From Desulfuromonadaceae bacterium UBA5613 (GTDB lineage Bacteria > Desulfobacterota > Desulfuromonadia > Desulfuromonadales > UBA2197): a stretch of 52,533 nucleotides of DNA. The translations under genes and the position numbers were made by a program. The DNA lies in the NCBI GenBank assembly GCA_002424625.1, contig DIKR01000071.1:2898-55430 (forward strand). The letters run 5' to 3'. Below, in pieces: positions 8,349 through 15,324 of this stretch; the first letter of the stretch is position 1, and each line of letters opens with the position of its first letter. The notes beneath the pieces are model-generated. The model was not told where the DNA came from. It ran no database searches and saw nothing but the letters and a program-made list of their open reading frames with translations.

Positions 8349-9587
8349 TCACCCCTCATTGGTGTAGCGCGGAAGTGTCAGCAGGGGATCTACCAAGCCT
8401 TTGTTCGGGATCCCCGGCCGCACCTTTCCTTTCAACAGTTCACCAGCCAGATGGCCGAAGCGCTGCACCATGGGCAACGCGTCGCGAACGCTACAAATGG
8501 CCCAGACATGCTCTTCCAGATAGGGTTTGAGGTAATCACGCAACGCATACGGTTCGTCACGATGATGTTTCAGGCTATAAGCGATATCACGGGCCAGGTC
8601 GATCCAATAGACCCCGCTTTTAAAGATTTGAGGTTGCGGCATCTCCCCATAGGCTTGATGCCGGTACTCCAGCCAGGGGAAGTTGATGCCGCAGTTTACC
8701 GCCAGCGAGGTTGAGAGATTGTGCCGGCCATTGATCTCCATGAGCTTGTATTCATTGTCTCGAGGATCGCGTTTGAACTCTATGCAGGCATAACCGGTAT
8801 AATTAAGGGCCTCGATCAGGCGCCGGCCGGGGGCGATGAGTTCGTCGATCTGACGACTGAGCACGACCCGGGGAGAACCGAAGCAGGGGGGAGCGTTACG
8901 AACATGGTCGGCCGTAAATTCAACTAAAGTTTTACCCCCGACGGCATAACAGTTGTAATTGGCCCCTTCTTTGTCACCGCCGGGAATGTATTCCTGGATC
9001 ATGACCTCCAGACCGGCTTTGGCGGCGCGATTATAGCCATCGAGCAGCTGCGCCGGAGTCTCCACAAAAAACATCTTGGTGCCGAAGCTGGCGTGAAAGA
9101 GATGACTCTGCGCCGGTTTAAGGAGACAAGGGAAAAGATCTTGATTACAGAAACCTTGCAGCTCGGATAGCGATCGCGGGATCAGGGTGTGAGGTATCCT
9201 GACCCCCTGCGTTGCGGCAAGGGGGTAGGTCATTCGCTTGTCAACGATCTGACAGGCGGTCGCATAATCGGGACAGGCGACCCGGAAATGGCGGCTCAAC
9301 TCCTCTTTGTGGCGAGCGGTGACGAGGAGGGTTTCATCCGAGACCGGCATGATGACCGCTCCTCCCCATTTGAGGGCGAGTTCCATGATCTTTGCGACAA
9401 AGCCCTCTTCATCCTGCTGCGGATCCGGAGCCAACAACGACTGGGTTGCATAGCGCGAGCGCTGCGCGATGTCGCCCGAATTGTAATGCACAACCACCAG
9501 CGGCACGCCCTGCTGGCCGAGGGCTCTGACGACCCCGAGCGCCATGGTTTGCGCCGAGAGTATAATGGCGGGAATAAGTTTACTCAT
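8349..9587 (-). CDS. ATP-grasp carboxylate-amine ligase (first of two in the locus)
   Basis: 412 residues from the ATG at 9587, with GGAGG five bases upstream. The start overlaps the end of the EEP-family gene by 8 bp, so translation is probably coupled. The N-terminal ~110 residues form a pre-ATP-grasp Rossmann-like lobe (IILSAQTMALGVVRALGQQG). The ATP-grasp core follows, with a nucleotide-binding lysine segment (LFPCLLKPAQSHLF), a lid (MIQEYIPGGDKEGANYN) and the metal/phosphate motif KLMEINGRHNLST. Such enzymes join an acyl phosphate to an amine. In this operon the plausible substrate is an amino acid, or an amine made by the decarboxylase. It resembles D-aspartate-ligase-type ATP-grasp proteins; the exact reaction is unknown. 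Confidence 0.85.
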   Translation of the reverse strand: MSKLIPAIILSAQTMALGVVRALGQQGVPLVVVHYNSGDIAQRSRYATQSLLAPDPQQDEEGFVAKIMELALKWGGAVIMPVSDETLLVTARHKEELSRHFRVACPDYATACQIVDKRMTYPLAATQGVRIPHTLIPRSLSELQGFCNQDLFPCLLKPAQSHLFHASFGTKMFFVETPAQLLDGYNRAAKAGLEVMIQEYIPGGDKEGANYNCYAVGGKTLVEFTADHVRNAPPCFGSPRVVLSRQIDELIAPGRRLIEALNYTGYACIEFKRDPRDNEYKLMEINGRHNLSTSLAVNCGINFPWLEYRHQAYGEMPQPQIFKSGVYWIDLARDIAYSLKHHRDEPYALRDYLKPYLEEHVWAICSVRDALPMVQRFGHLAGELLKGKVRPGIPNKGLVDPLLTLPRYTNEG

Positions 9588-10587
9588 CTGTGCCTCCAAT
9601 TTTTTTGAAACGATCCGGATGAAATGCCAGGCGGGTAATGACCGGCAGATGATCTGAACCGTAAGCCTCCTGTGCCGTGGCCGTATCCAGAGCAGTAAAG
9701 TGATCACTGAAAAAAATATGATCAATACGAACGAGTGGGAAAAAGGGAATCAGCCGGCTTTTCATATGGAGGGCCTTCGGGAAGGTAAAGCCGAAGCCCT
9801 GCCCGGCCGCGTTGTGGGCATTGTGCAGATGACGGGAAAGGAGTTTGAAGATCTCAGACTGCTCCGGTGAGTTGAAATCACCGCCAAGGATGACAGGGAA
9901 TTCACAGGGGAGAATATCCTCCCGCAATAGATCCGAGAGTTGTCGATCCCGGCGTGCCCAGTTGCCCCAGCTCGGATGAACATTGAAGATCATCACGGTG
10001 CCAAAGGGCGCTTGCGCACGCACAGCCTGAACCTTGCCCTTGTTCCTTCTGGACCACTGACTCTGTAGCGGATAACGACTGACCACCGCTTGCAGTAGCT
10101 CCGGATGATAAATTTTGTTCCAGATCTCGCCGGTTAAGCCGGAAATTTCATCCAATGACCGGGCAAGACCTTCAAATTGTGATGGCATGATCTCCTGGAG
10201 GAGGAGAATGTCCGGCTCGTGTTCTGCAACCGCTCCGGCGATGCGCTCCGGGCTTGAGTTTTTCGACCAAACGTTAAAGCTCATCACCTTCAACGCATCG
10301 GATGAGGCATGCACAACATTGTGCCGTGGCAGCAGCAGCGGTGCGTAGGCATAAAGAATAATACCCAGGGAGACGCCGAGAAGAGTGGCTAAAGGCCACT
10401 GGCGCATCAGCAGCGCCCAGAGTGCTGCAGGGAGGAGAATGACAAGAAGCCAGGGCATCAGATAACCGGTATATCTCCCCGGAAAAAGATGGTCACCGCC
10501 CCACCCGTGCAGAGCCAGGCCGAAAAGAACAGCCAGACCGATGGTCCACAAAACCTTCCAGCTCAGCACGATGATGCATGATGTCAT
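9580..10587 (-). CDS. Membrane-anchored endonuclease/exonuclease/phosphatase (EEP) family protein
   Basis: 335 residues from the ATG at 10587 (AGAGG upstream); an in-frame ATG 18 bp earlier is possible. Three hydrophobic segments cover about residues 5-100. They are followed by an EEP catalytic domain with VMSFNVWSKN (Asn), ILLLQEIM (catalytic Glu), FNVHPSWGN, VILGGDFNSPEQSE (Asp/Asn pair), RIDHIFFSD and GSDHLPVITRLAF (Asp-His). These match the metal-dependent phosphodiesterase fold used by nucleases, sphingomyelinases and inositol phosphatases. The domain is probably periplasmic. A secreted or membrane phosphodiesterase in an EPS operon could trim a phospho-linked substituent or lipid carrier, but no substrate can be assigned. 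Confidence 0.85.
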   Translation of the reverse strand: MTSCIIVLSWKVLWTIGLAVLFGLALHGWGGDHLFPGRYTGYLMPWLLVILLPAALWALLMRQWPLATLLGVSLGIILYAYAPLLLPRHNVVHASSDALKVMSFNVWSKNSSPERIAGAVAEHEPDILLLQEIMPSQFEGLARSLDEISGLTGEIWNKIYHPELLQAVVSRYPLQSQWSRRNKGKVQAVRAQAPFGTVMIFNVHPSWGNWARRDRQLSDLLREDILPCEFPVILGGDFNSPEQSEIFKLLSRHLHNAHNAAGQGFGFTFPKALHMKSRLIPFFPLVRIDHIFFSDHFTALDTATAQEAYGSDHLPVITRLAFHPDRFKKIGGTDE

Positions 10588-10656
10588 GCGTCCTCTTTCC
10601 TTCATCGCGAATCTTCTTTTTTCGCTAAAGGGTCCATAGATCTTTTGCGACTTCGC

Positions 10657-11292
10657 TTACTCTTTGGCATGGGCAGTTTCATAAAGGAGAAATCTTTGCA
10701 CGACAAAATGAGATTTCTCCTCGTAGCCGATCAGTCGGTGTACCCAGAGTGCCGGCACATTTTGAGCGGCAAAATAGCCATAAGCCTTGTCAAAACCTTT
10801 GTCACGCAGAGTGAAAAGGACGCTGGTGAGAAACCAGGTCGTCAGAGAATTTCCCCGCTCTTTCTGGTAAACGTGCATATCGAACATATAAATCTCATGC
10901 TCTCCCAGATCGATTCCGAACCATTGCAGATGCGGGTGAAGACGAGGAGTACGGGCTGTGGCGCGCGTGACATACCAAAGGTCGCCGATGACCACCCCGT
11001 CACGCACCATGGCGAAAGAGCGGTAGCCAAGGCGAAAACAACGTTCAACCCGCTCCCGACGACTGCGCAGAGGGTATTGCAGCTCATGGGAGTGAAAATT
11101 ATCCGGACCCAGATCGAGAAGGACCGGCAGGGCGCCGGCCGGTGCTTTTGCCGGCCGTAACGTTTCGAGGTTTTTGACAACCGGCACTGCCTCCTCGCAT
11201 TTGTAGAGACTGAACCAGCAAGCGGACAAGAATCCTTCCTGTCGATAGTGTTCAATGAACTGGAAAAATTTGATTCGCAGCAACGTCAACAT
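10657..11292 (-). CDS. GNAT-family acyltransferase
   Basis: 211 residues from the ATG at 11292 (AGGAGA seven bases upstream), overlapping the amidohydrolase by 41 bp. The longer open frame upstream is antisense-type shadow of that gene. The C-terminal ~130 residues have GNAT features: a strand with FAMVRDGVVIGDLWYV, the beta-4/alpha-3 region FDMHVYQKERGNSLTTWFLT in the acyl-CoA pantetheine position, and a late segment FAAQNVPALWVHRLIGYEEK resembling the usual N-x-P-A-hydrophobic-x(4)-GF/Y motif. GNAT enzymes acylate primary amines from CoA or, in some pathways, carrier-protein thioesters. Next to an ACP and an amino-sugar pathway, it is the best candidate for moving the carrier-bound acyl group to a sugar amine (inference). 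Confidence 0.78.
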   Translation of the reverse strand: MLTLLRIKFFQFIEHYRQEGFLSACWFSLYKCEEAVPVVKNLETLRPAKAPAGALPVLLDLGPDNFHSHELQYPLRSRRERVERCFRLGYRSFAMVRDGVVIGDLWYVTRATARTPRLHPHLQWFGIDLGEHEIYMFDMHVYQKERGNSLTTWFLTSVLFTLRDKGFDKAYGYFAAQNVPALWVHRLIGYEEKSHFVVQRFLLYETAHAKE

Positions 11293-12352
11293 CTTCTGTC
11301 TCCTTTCTGAGTATGTAGTGAGAATTGGTCGCGGCAATACACACCAGCAACTCTTCTGCCGGTCCAACGGCCGCCTTTTCCAGGGCGATGAAGAGTCTGA
11401 GGAGGGCTTTCCACGGTAATTCATAAAGAGCGTCGGAGCCAAAGACGATGCGTTCTGGCGCAATTCGCGATAGTAACAGGACCATGATTTCTGCTGATAA
11501 GGCCGACACATCGACAGAGAGGTGGTCGTAGCGACGTAAAAGATTTTCCAGGCGCGGCAGGATGAGGGATTCAACCTGCTGACGGTCCAGGCCGAAGGCT
11601 CCGGCATGGGCGATGATCACCGGATACGGGGTCAGATTGAAATCGATACGGTTCATATTCTCCAGCAGCCCAAAGCACGGGGCGCACGGATCGACAATAT
11701 TCGGGTAGGTGCCGCCATGAATGATGACGGGTAGTCCCGCCTTGCCGGCAGCCGCCAGGATGGCTTCGATGCGTGAAACCCCGGCCGCGGTACAAAGATT
11801 GATAGCTGACAGGCAGGGGTGCACTTTGACCGCGCGGATCTTCCAAAGCCTGATAGCCCGGAACAGTGTCGCTTCGATCTCTGCCTCGGCGGTTTCCACC
11901 GGGATGGAATAGCCGAGCAGAAACCGCGAGTCGTCAGCGAATATTCTCGTCAGCAAAGTCATGTCTTTATCGGCATCGGTGCCGGGGCGGGTGACGGGCA
12001 AGAGCAGCCCGCGCGAAATTCCGCCGAGCAGCAGTTGATCCCCGAAACAGCGCGGTCCGGTATGAACGTAGAGGCGCCGCAGTCCCAGCATCGCCAACCG
12101 CTCCTGCAGTGCTGCCGGCCGATCGTGCGCAACATCGGTCTGCGGCGCCAGCCCCATGTCGCTGATCCCGGGGGGGAGATAGCAAAGGTCGGCGGTACTC
12201 CAGATGCCTGTCGTCTGCTGATTTTCGGCGTAGCGGCCCGCCCCGAAGACCACCTCAAAGGGATGCATATGCAGATCCGTCAGCGGGTGTTCGGCACCGA
12301 TCGCCCGGATGATCGTCAGATAGCGCTCAACTTCTGCTTTGCCCAGATCCAT
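11252..12352 (-). CDS. Amidohydrolase-2-type metal-dependent hydrolase (TIM barrel)
   Basis: 366 residues if translation starts at the ATG at 12352, which has AGGA eight bases upstream; an ATG at 12358 is only two bases from that site. Metal-ligand motifs are in the expected order: TDLHMHPFE (HxH after strand 1), AVKVHPCLS, VIIHGGTYP, VIIAHAGAFG and IVFGSDALYE (the strand-8 Asp). This fits the PF04909-like amidohydrolase/decarboxylase superfamily. The start is 12 bp past the adenylation-domain stop. In this operon it could hydrolyse an amide or lactam, or decarboxylate a ring acid; there is no basis for choosing. The motifs are intact, so it is probably active. Confidence 0.82.
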   Translation of the reverse strand: MDLGKAEVERYLTIIRAIGAEHPLTDLHMHPFEVVFGAGRYAENQQTTGIWSTADLCYLPPGISDMGLAPQTDVAHDRPAALQERLAMLGLRRLYVHTGPRCFGDQLLLGGISRGLLLPVTRPGTDADKDMTLLTRIFADDSRFLLGYSIPVETAEAEIEATLFRAIRLWKIRAVKVHPCLSAINLCTAAGVSRIEAILAAAGKAGLPVIIHGGTYPNIVDPCAPCFGLLENMNRIDFNLTPYPVIIAHAGAFGLDRQQVESLILPRLENLLRRYDHLSVDVSALSAEIMVLLLSRIAPERIVFGSDALYELPWKALLRLFIALEKAAVGPAEELLVCIAATNSHYILRKETEDVDVAANQIFPVH

Positions 12353-12363
12353 AAACATCTTCC

Positions 12364-13923
12364 TTATTTGAATTCCAGCGCCTGCAGAGCGTGACGGTCG
12401 ACCTTCCCCCGGGGACAGCGCGGCAGCCTGGCGACGGTGCACAGACGGCGAGGGATCATGTAAACAGGAAGTTGCTGTTTGAGCTGTTCAAAGGCCGCGG
12501 TGGTGTCGGCGGTCAGCTCCCCTTCGATAAAGGCGACCAGTTCGCGGAGGTCCTGGTCGCCGGCCGCCATGGCGGCGACGGCCACATCGTTCACTCCCGG
12601 CAGGGCGGAGAGCGCATGCTCAATCTCACCCAACTCGATCCGGTACCCCATTATTTTCACCTGATGGTCAGCGCGGCCGACAAACTCGTACGCTCCGTCT
12701 GCTCTTTTGCGTGCCAGATCCCCGGTACGATAAACGCGGGCACCAGGACGGAAGGGATCGGGAAGAAAAGCTCGTGCGGTCTTTTCCGGGGCATTCAGGT
12801 AACCGCGGGCCAGACCGGCGCCGCCGATGAAGAGTTCGCCGATTGCCCCGTCGGGAACGGGATCAAGATCGCTAGTGAGGAGATAAACGTAGGTGTCAGC
12901 GCAGGGGTAACCGATGGGGATCAATTCCTGCGGGCTGCCAGGCAGCGCTTCGATCTGATGGAACAGGGAAATGCCGGTGGCTTCTGTCGGTCCGTAGACG
13001 TTATAGAAAACTTTCTCGGGGAAGACCTCCATCCAGTGGATCAGCCAGCGGGTCGCCAAAGATTCGCCGCCGTAAAGGACCCGCCGCAGTGCCGGGAGTC
13101 GGCCCGGCCGCAGGACGCCGGCGCGGGCGAGGTACATGAGCAGGGAGGAGATGCCTTTCCACAGGGTGACCTGGTGTTGTTCCATGAAGACGACCAGTTT
13201 TTCCGGAAAGAGGGCCAGCGCTTCTGTGGCGATAAAGAGGGCGGCCCCGCGGCGCAAGGTGGTGAAGATGTCAAAGGTCGACATGTCAAAATGAAACGGC
13301 GCTGTACAGAGGATGCGGTCGGATGCATCGATAGCAAAGCGGCGCACCGCCCAGTCGATGTAACTGCGGATGTTCTGGTGCAGAATCATCACGCCTTTCG
13401 GTTGGCCGGTCGAGCCCGAGGTGTAGAGGATATATGCGAGGTCGTCATCGGCCACTTCCGTCAGCGGTCGCACTGCCGGATAACCGTCAATCCAGCTCTG
13501 ATCGCGCTCGTTCTCCCCTGCGTCGGCCGGCGTTGTCCCGAGACAGATGATCGGCAGCTCCGCTCCGGCAACGCTTCTGGCCAGGGATCGGGTCGTTGCA
13601 TCACAGATAAACGCCCGCGGTTCACAATCGTGCAGGATACTTCTGGCTCTATCAGGCGGAGATTTGGGGTCGATCGGCACATAAACGGCGCCGGCCCGGA
13701 GGATGCCGAGCAAAGCGGTGAGGCAATGCACCGAACGCGACAGGCAGAAAACAACCCGGTCCTGCGACTTCACCCCCAGGCCGCACAATGCCTGACCAAG
13801 ACGGTTGCTTGCCGCAGCGAGTTCGGCATAGGTCAGCGCCAGCCTGCCGTCGTGTACGGCGGTCTTCTCCGGAGTCAGCAAGGCCCAGTGATCGATTTCA
13901 TGGTGAGCAGAGAGTCGGTTCAT
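12364..13923 (-). CDS. Stand-alone amino-acid adenylation domain (AMP-forming acyl/aminoacyl-ACP ligase)
   Basis: 519 residues from the ATG at 13923, four bases after the dehydrogenase stop. NRPS-type core motifs are complete: A3 YTSGSTGQPKG (167-177), A4 FDMSTFDIF with Asp213, A5 NVYGPTEAT (308-316), A7 YRTGDLARK (398-406), A8 with GRADHQVKIMGYRIELGEIE (416-435) and A10 PRGKVDR with the catalytic Lys507. Asp213 aligns with GrsA Asp235, the residue that binds an alpha-amino group, so an amino acid rather than a fatty acid is likely. My hand alignment gives pocket residues D-M-F-K-L-G-V-G-I. There is no condensation or carrier domain in the chain; the partner should be the 85-residue ACP. Relatives are DltA, PltF/RedM-type prolyl ligases and the exosortase-locus ligases. 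Confidence 0.92.
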   Translation of the reverse strand: MNRLSAHHEIDHWALLTPEKTAVHDGRLALTYAELAAASNRLGQALCGLGVKSQDRVVFCLSRSVHCLTALLGILRAGAVYVPIDPKSPPDRARSILHDCEPRAFICDATTRSLARSVAGAELPIICLGTTPADAGENERDQSWIDGYPAVRPLTEVADDDLAYILYTSGSTGQPKGVMILHQNIRSYIDWAVRRFAIDASDRILCTAPFHFDMSTFDIFTTLRRGAALFIATEALALFPEKLVVFMEQHQVTLWKGISSLLMYLARAGVLRPGRLPALRRVLYGGESLATRWLIHWMEVFPEKVFYNVYGPTEATGISLFHQIEALPGSPQELIPIGYPCADTYVYLLTSDLDPVPDGAIGELFIGGAGLARGYLNAPEKTARAFLPDPFRPGARVYRTGDLARKRADGAYEFVGRADHQVKIMGYRIELGEIEHALSALPGVNDVAVAAMAAGDQDLRELVAFIEGELTADTTAAFEQLKQQLPVYMIPRRLCTVARLPRCPRGKVDRHALQALEFK

Positions 13924-13927
13924 AACG

Positions 13928-15064
13928 TCAAAGTCCAATAAAGCGGGAGATGATGTTCTGCTGCATCTCGCTGGTTCCTGAGTAGATCGTGGCGGCAATA
14001 CTGTCCCGCAGGTCACGCTCGACTTCATATTCCTTCATATAGCCGTAGCCGCCGTGAATCTGTACCGCGTCGAGGCAGGTCTTTTTCAGCGCTTCGCTGA
14101 TATAAAGCTTGACGATAGAGGCTTCCAGGGCCGCTCGTTTGTGCTGATCCTTGGTCGTCGCCACCTTGTAAAGCATCAGACGACCGAGTTCGAGAGCCAT
14201 CTTCATCTCGACGATCTTGCTGGAGACCGCCTGAAACTTGCTGATCGGCTGGCCAAAGGCAGAGCGCCCCTTCGCATAGGCCACGCTGGTTTCAAAGATC
14301 CGCTCCAGAGTTCCGAGATGCGCGGCAGGGAGGAGGCAGCGCTCCCACTCCATCGATTCGTTGAAGAGGATGGCCCCCTGTCCGGCGCTTCCGACCAGGT
14401 TTTCAGCCGGCACCGGGCAATCGGCGAAGACCAGCTCACCGTTCTGCAGGGTATCGAGCCCCATCTTCGCCATCGGCGCGCACTGCGTAAAACCGCTCAT
14501 CCCCTTTTCGACGACCAGGCAGGAGATACCGCTGATGCGGCTCACTTCCGGGTTGGTGACGGCGAAGACGAGGACGACATCGGCGACCGGACCGTTGGTA
14601 ATGAAGATCTTTGTGCCATTGAGGAGATATCCTCCCTCCGCCAGCTCGGCCCGGGTGCGCATGCCAAGGGCGTCGGAACCGGATCCGGCTTCAGTGATCG
14701 CCTGGGCAAAGATCTTTTCGCCGCGCACGAGGGATGGTAAATAGCGGTGTTTCAGTTCTTCACTGCCGAAGGAGTTGATCTGCATACCGCAAAGGATCTG
14801 GGTGCAGACAGCGTGGACCAGCCCGGCATCCTTGCAAGCGTAGCCAAAAGCTTGTGTCGCCACGACCGTGGTCAGGAAATCGGCGCCGCAGCCGCCGTAC
14901 TCCTCGGGAAAGGGGAGGGCCATCAGCTGCATTTCAGCGCATTTGCGCCACGCTGCGTGCGGGAATCCGTTGGCTTCGTCTGCACTCACCGATAGTTCCT
15001 GGCGGGCGAAGCGAATAATCGAATCCCGGATCTCCGTCTGTTCCTCATTCAGGGCAAAATTCAT
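13928..15064 (-). CDS. Acyl-CoA dehydrogenase homologue, probable aminoacyl/acyl-ACP dehydrogenase
   Basis: 378 residues. The ATG at 15064 has AGGAG seven bases upstream; the ATG at 15070 overlaps the ACP stop and sits too close to that site. Family blocks are present: FAQAITEAGSGSD (flavin/substrate loop), GTKIFITNGPVADVVLVFA, RSAFGQPISKFQAVSSK and QIHGGYGYMKEYEVERDLRD. The segment that in medium-chain enzymes reads YEGT with the catalytic Glu is here IYSGTSEMQ. The base is then probably the Glu in MEWERCLL (about residue 241), aligned with the isovaleryl-CoA dehydrogenase position. PltE/RedW-type prolyl-carrier dehydrogenases belong to this branch. It sits between the ACP and adenylation genes, with its own ETF and quinone reductase upstream. 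Confidence 0.9.
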   Translation of the reverse strand: MNFALNEEQTEIRDSIIRFARQELSVSADEANGFPHAAWRKCAEMQLMALPFPEEYGGCGADFLTTVVATQAFGYACKDAGLVHAVCTQILCGMQINSFGSEELKHRYLPSLVRGEKIFAQAITEAGSGSDALGMRTRAELAEGGYLLNGTKIFITNGPVADVVLVFAVTNPEVSRISGISCLVVEKGMSGFTQCAPMAKMGLDTLQNGELVFADCPVPAENLVGSAGQGAILFNESMEWERCLLPAAHLGTLERIFETSVAYAKGRSAFGQPISKFQAVSSKIVEMKMALELGRLMLYKVATTKDQHKRAALEASIVKLYISEALKKTCLDAVQIHGGYGYMKEYEVERDLRDSIAATIYSGTSEMQQNIISRFIGL

Positions 15065-15066
15065 CG

Positions 15067-15324
15067 TCATGCTCCTGCCGATAATCCGGCCTTGCGATCG
15101 ATTAACGCAGAGATGGTGCTGATGCTGGAAAAGTTCTCCGGTGTCAGATCGTCTCCTTCGATGTGGACAGAAAACTTTTCTTCGAGAAAGCTCAGCAGCG
15201 TCATGATGCCAAAGGAATCGATGATGCCCTGTTCGAGAAGCTGATCGCTATCGGTAATGGCCGTGTTGGCGCCGCCAACAGCGAGCTCGGTGGCGATGAA
15301 GTGACGAATCGAATCCTTGATCAT
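15067..15324 (-). CDS. Acyl/peptidyl carrier protein
   Basis: 85 residues from the ATG at 15324, with GGAG eight bases upstream. The first 4 bp overlap the end of the Fe-S oxidoreductase gene. The phosphopantetheine site is GIIDSFGIMTLL with Ser37, in the usual D-S-hydrophobic context. Surrounding helices (SIRHFIATEL, LLSFLEEKFSV, SISTISALI) fit a four-helix carrier. It is a discrete carrier, as in DltC, PltL or BtrI systems. The adenylation domain is two genes downstream with only the dehydrogenase between, so it is the probable carrier of the adenylated amino acid and substrate of the dehydrogenase. No phosphopantetheinyl transferase is seen in the window. Confidence 0.92.
   Translation of the reverse strand: MIKDSIRHFIATELAVGGANTAITDSDQLLEQGIIDSFGIMTLLSFLEEKFSVHIEGDDLTPENFSSISTISALIDRKAGLSAGA

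Noticed and set aside
11293..11607. 105-codon extension at the N-terminus of the GNAT frame
   Set aside because: It lies wholly within the amidohydrolase gene in another frame; the ATG at 11292 has AGGAGA at the right distance.
12391..13941. 516-codon plus-strand frame over the adenylation-domain gene
   Set aside because: Mirror of the real minus-strand gene; no motifs, no ribosome site, and it breaks the operon order.
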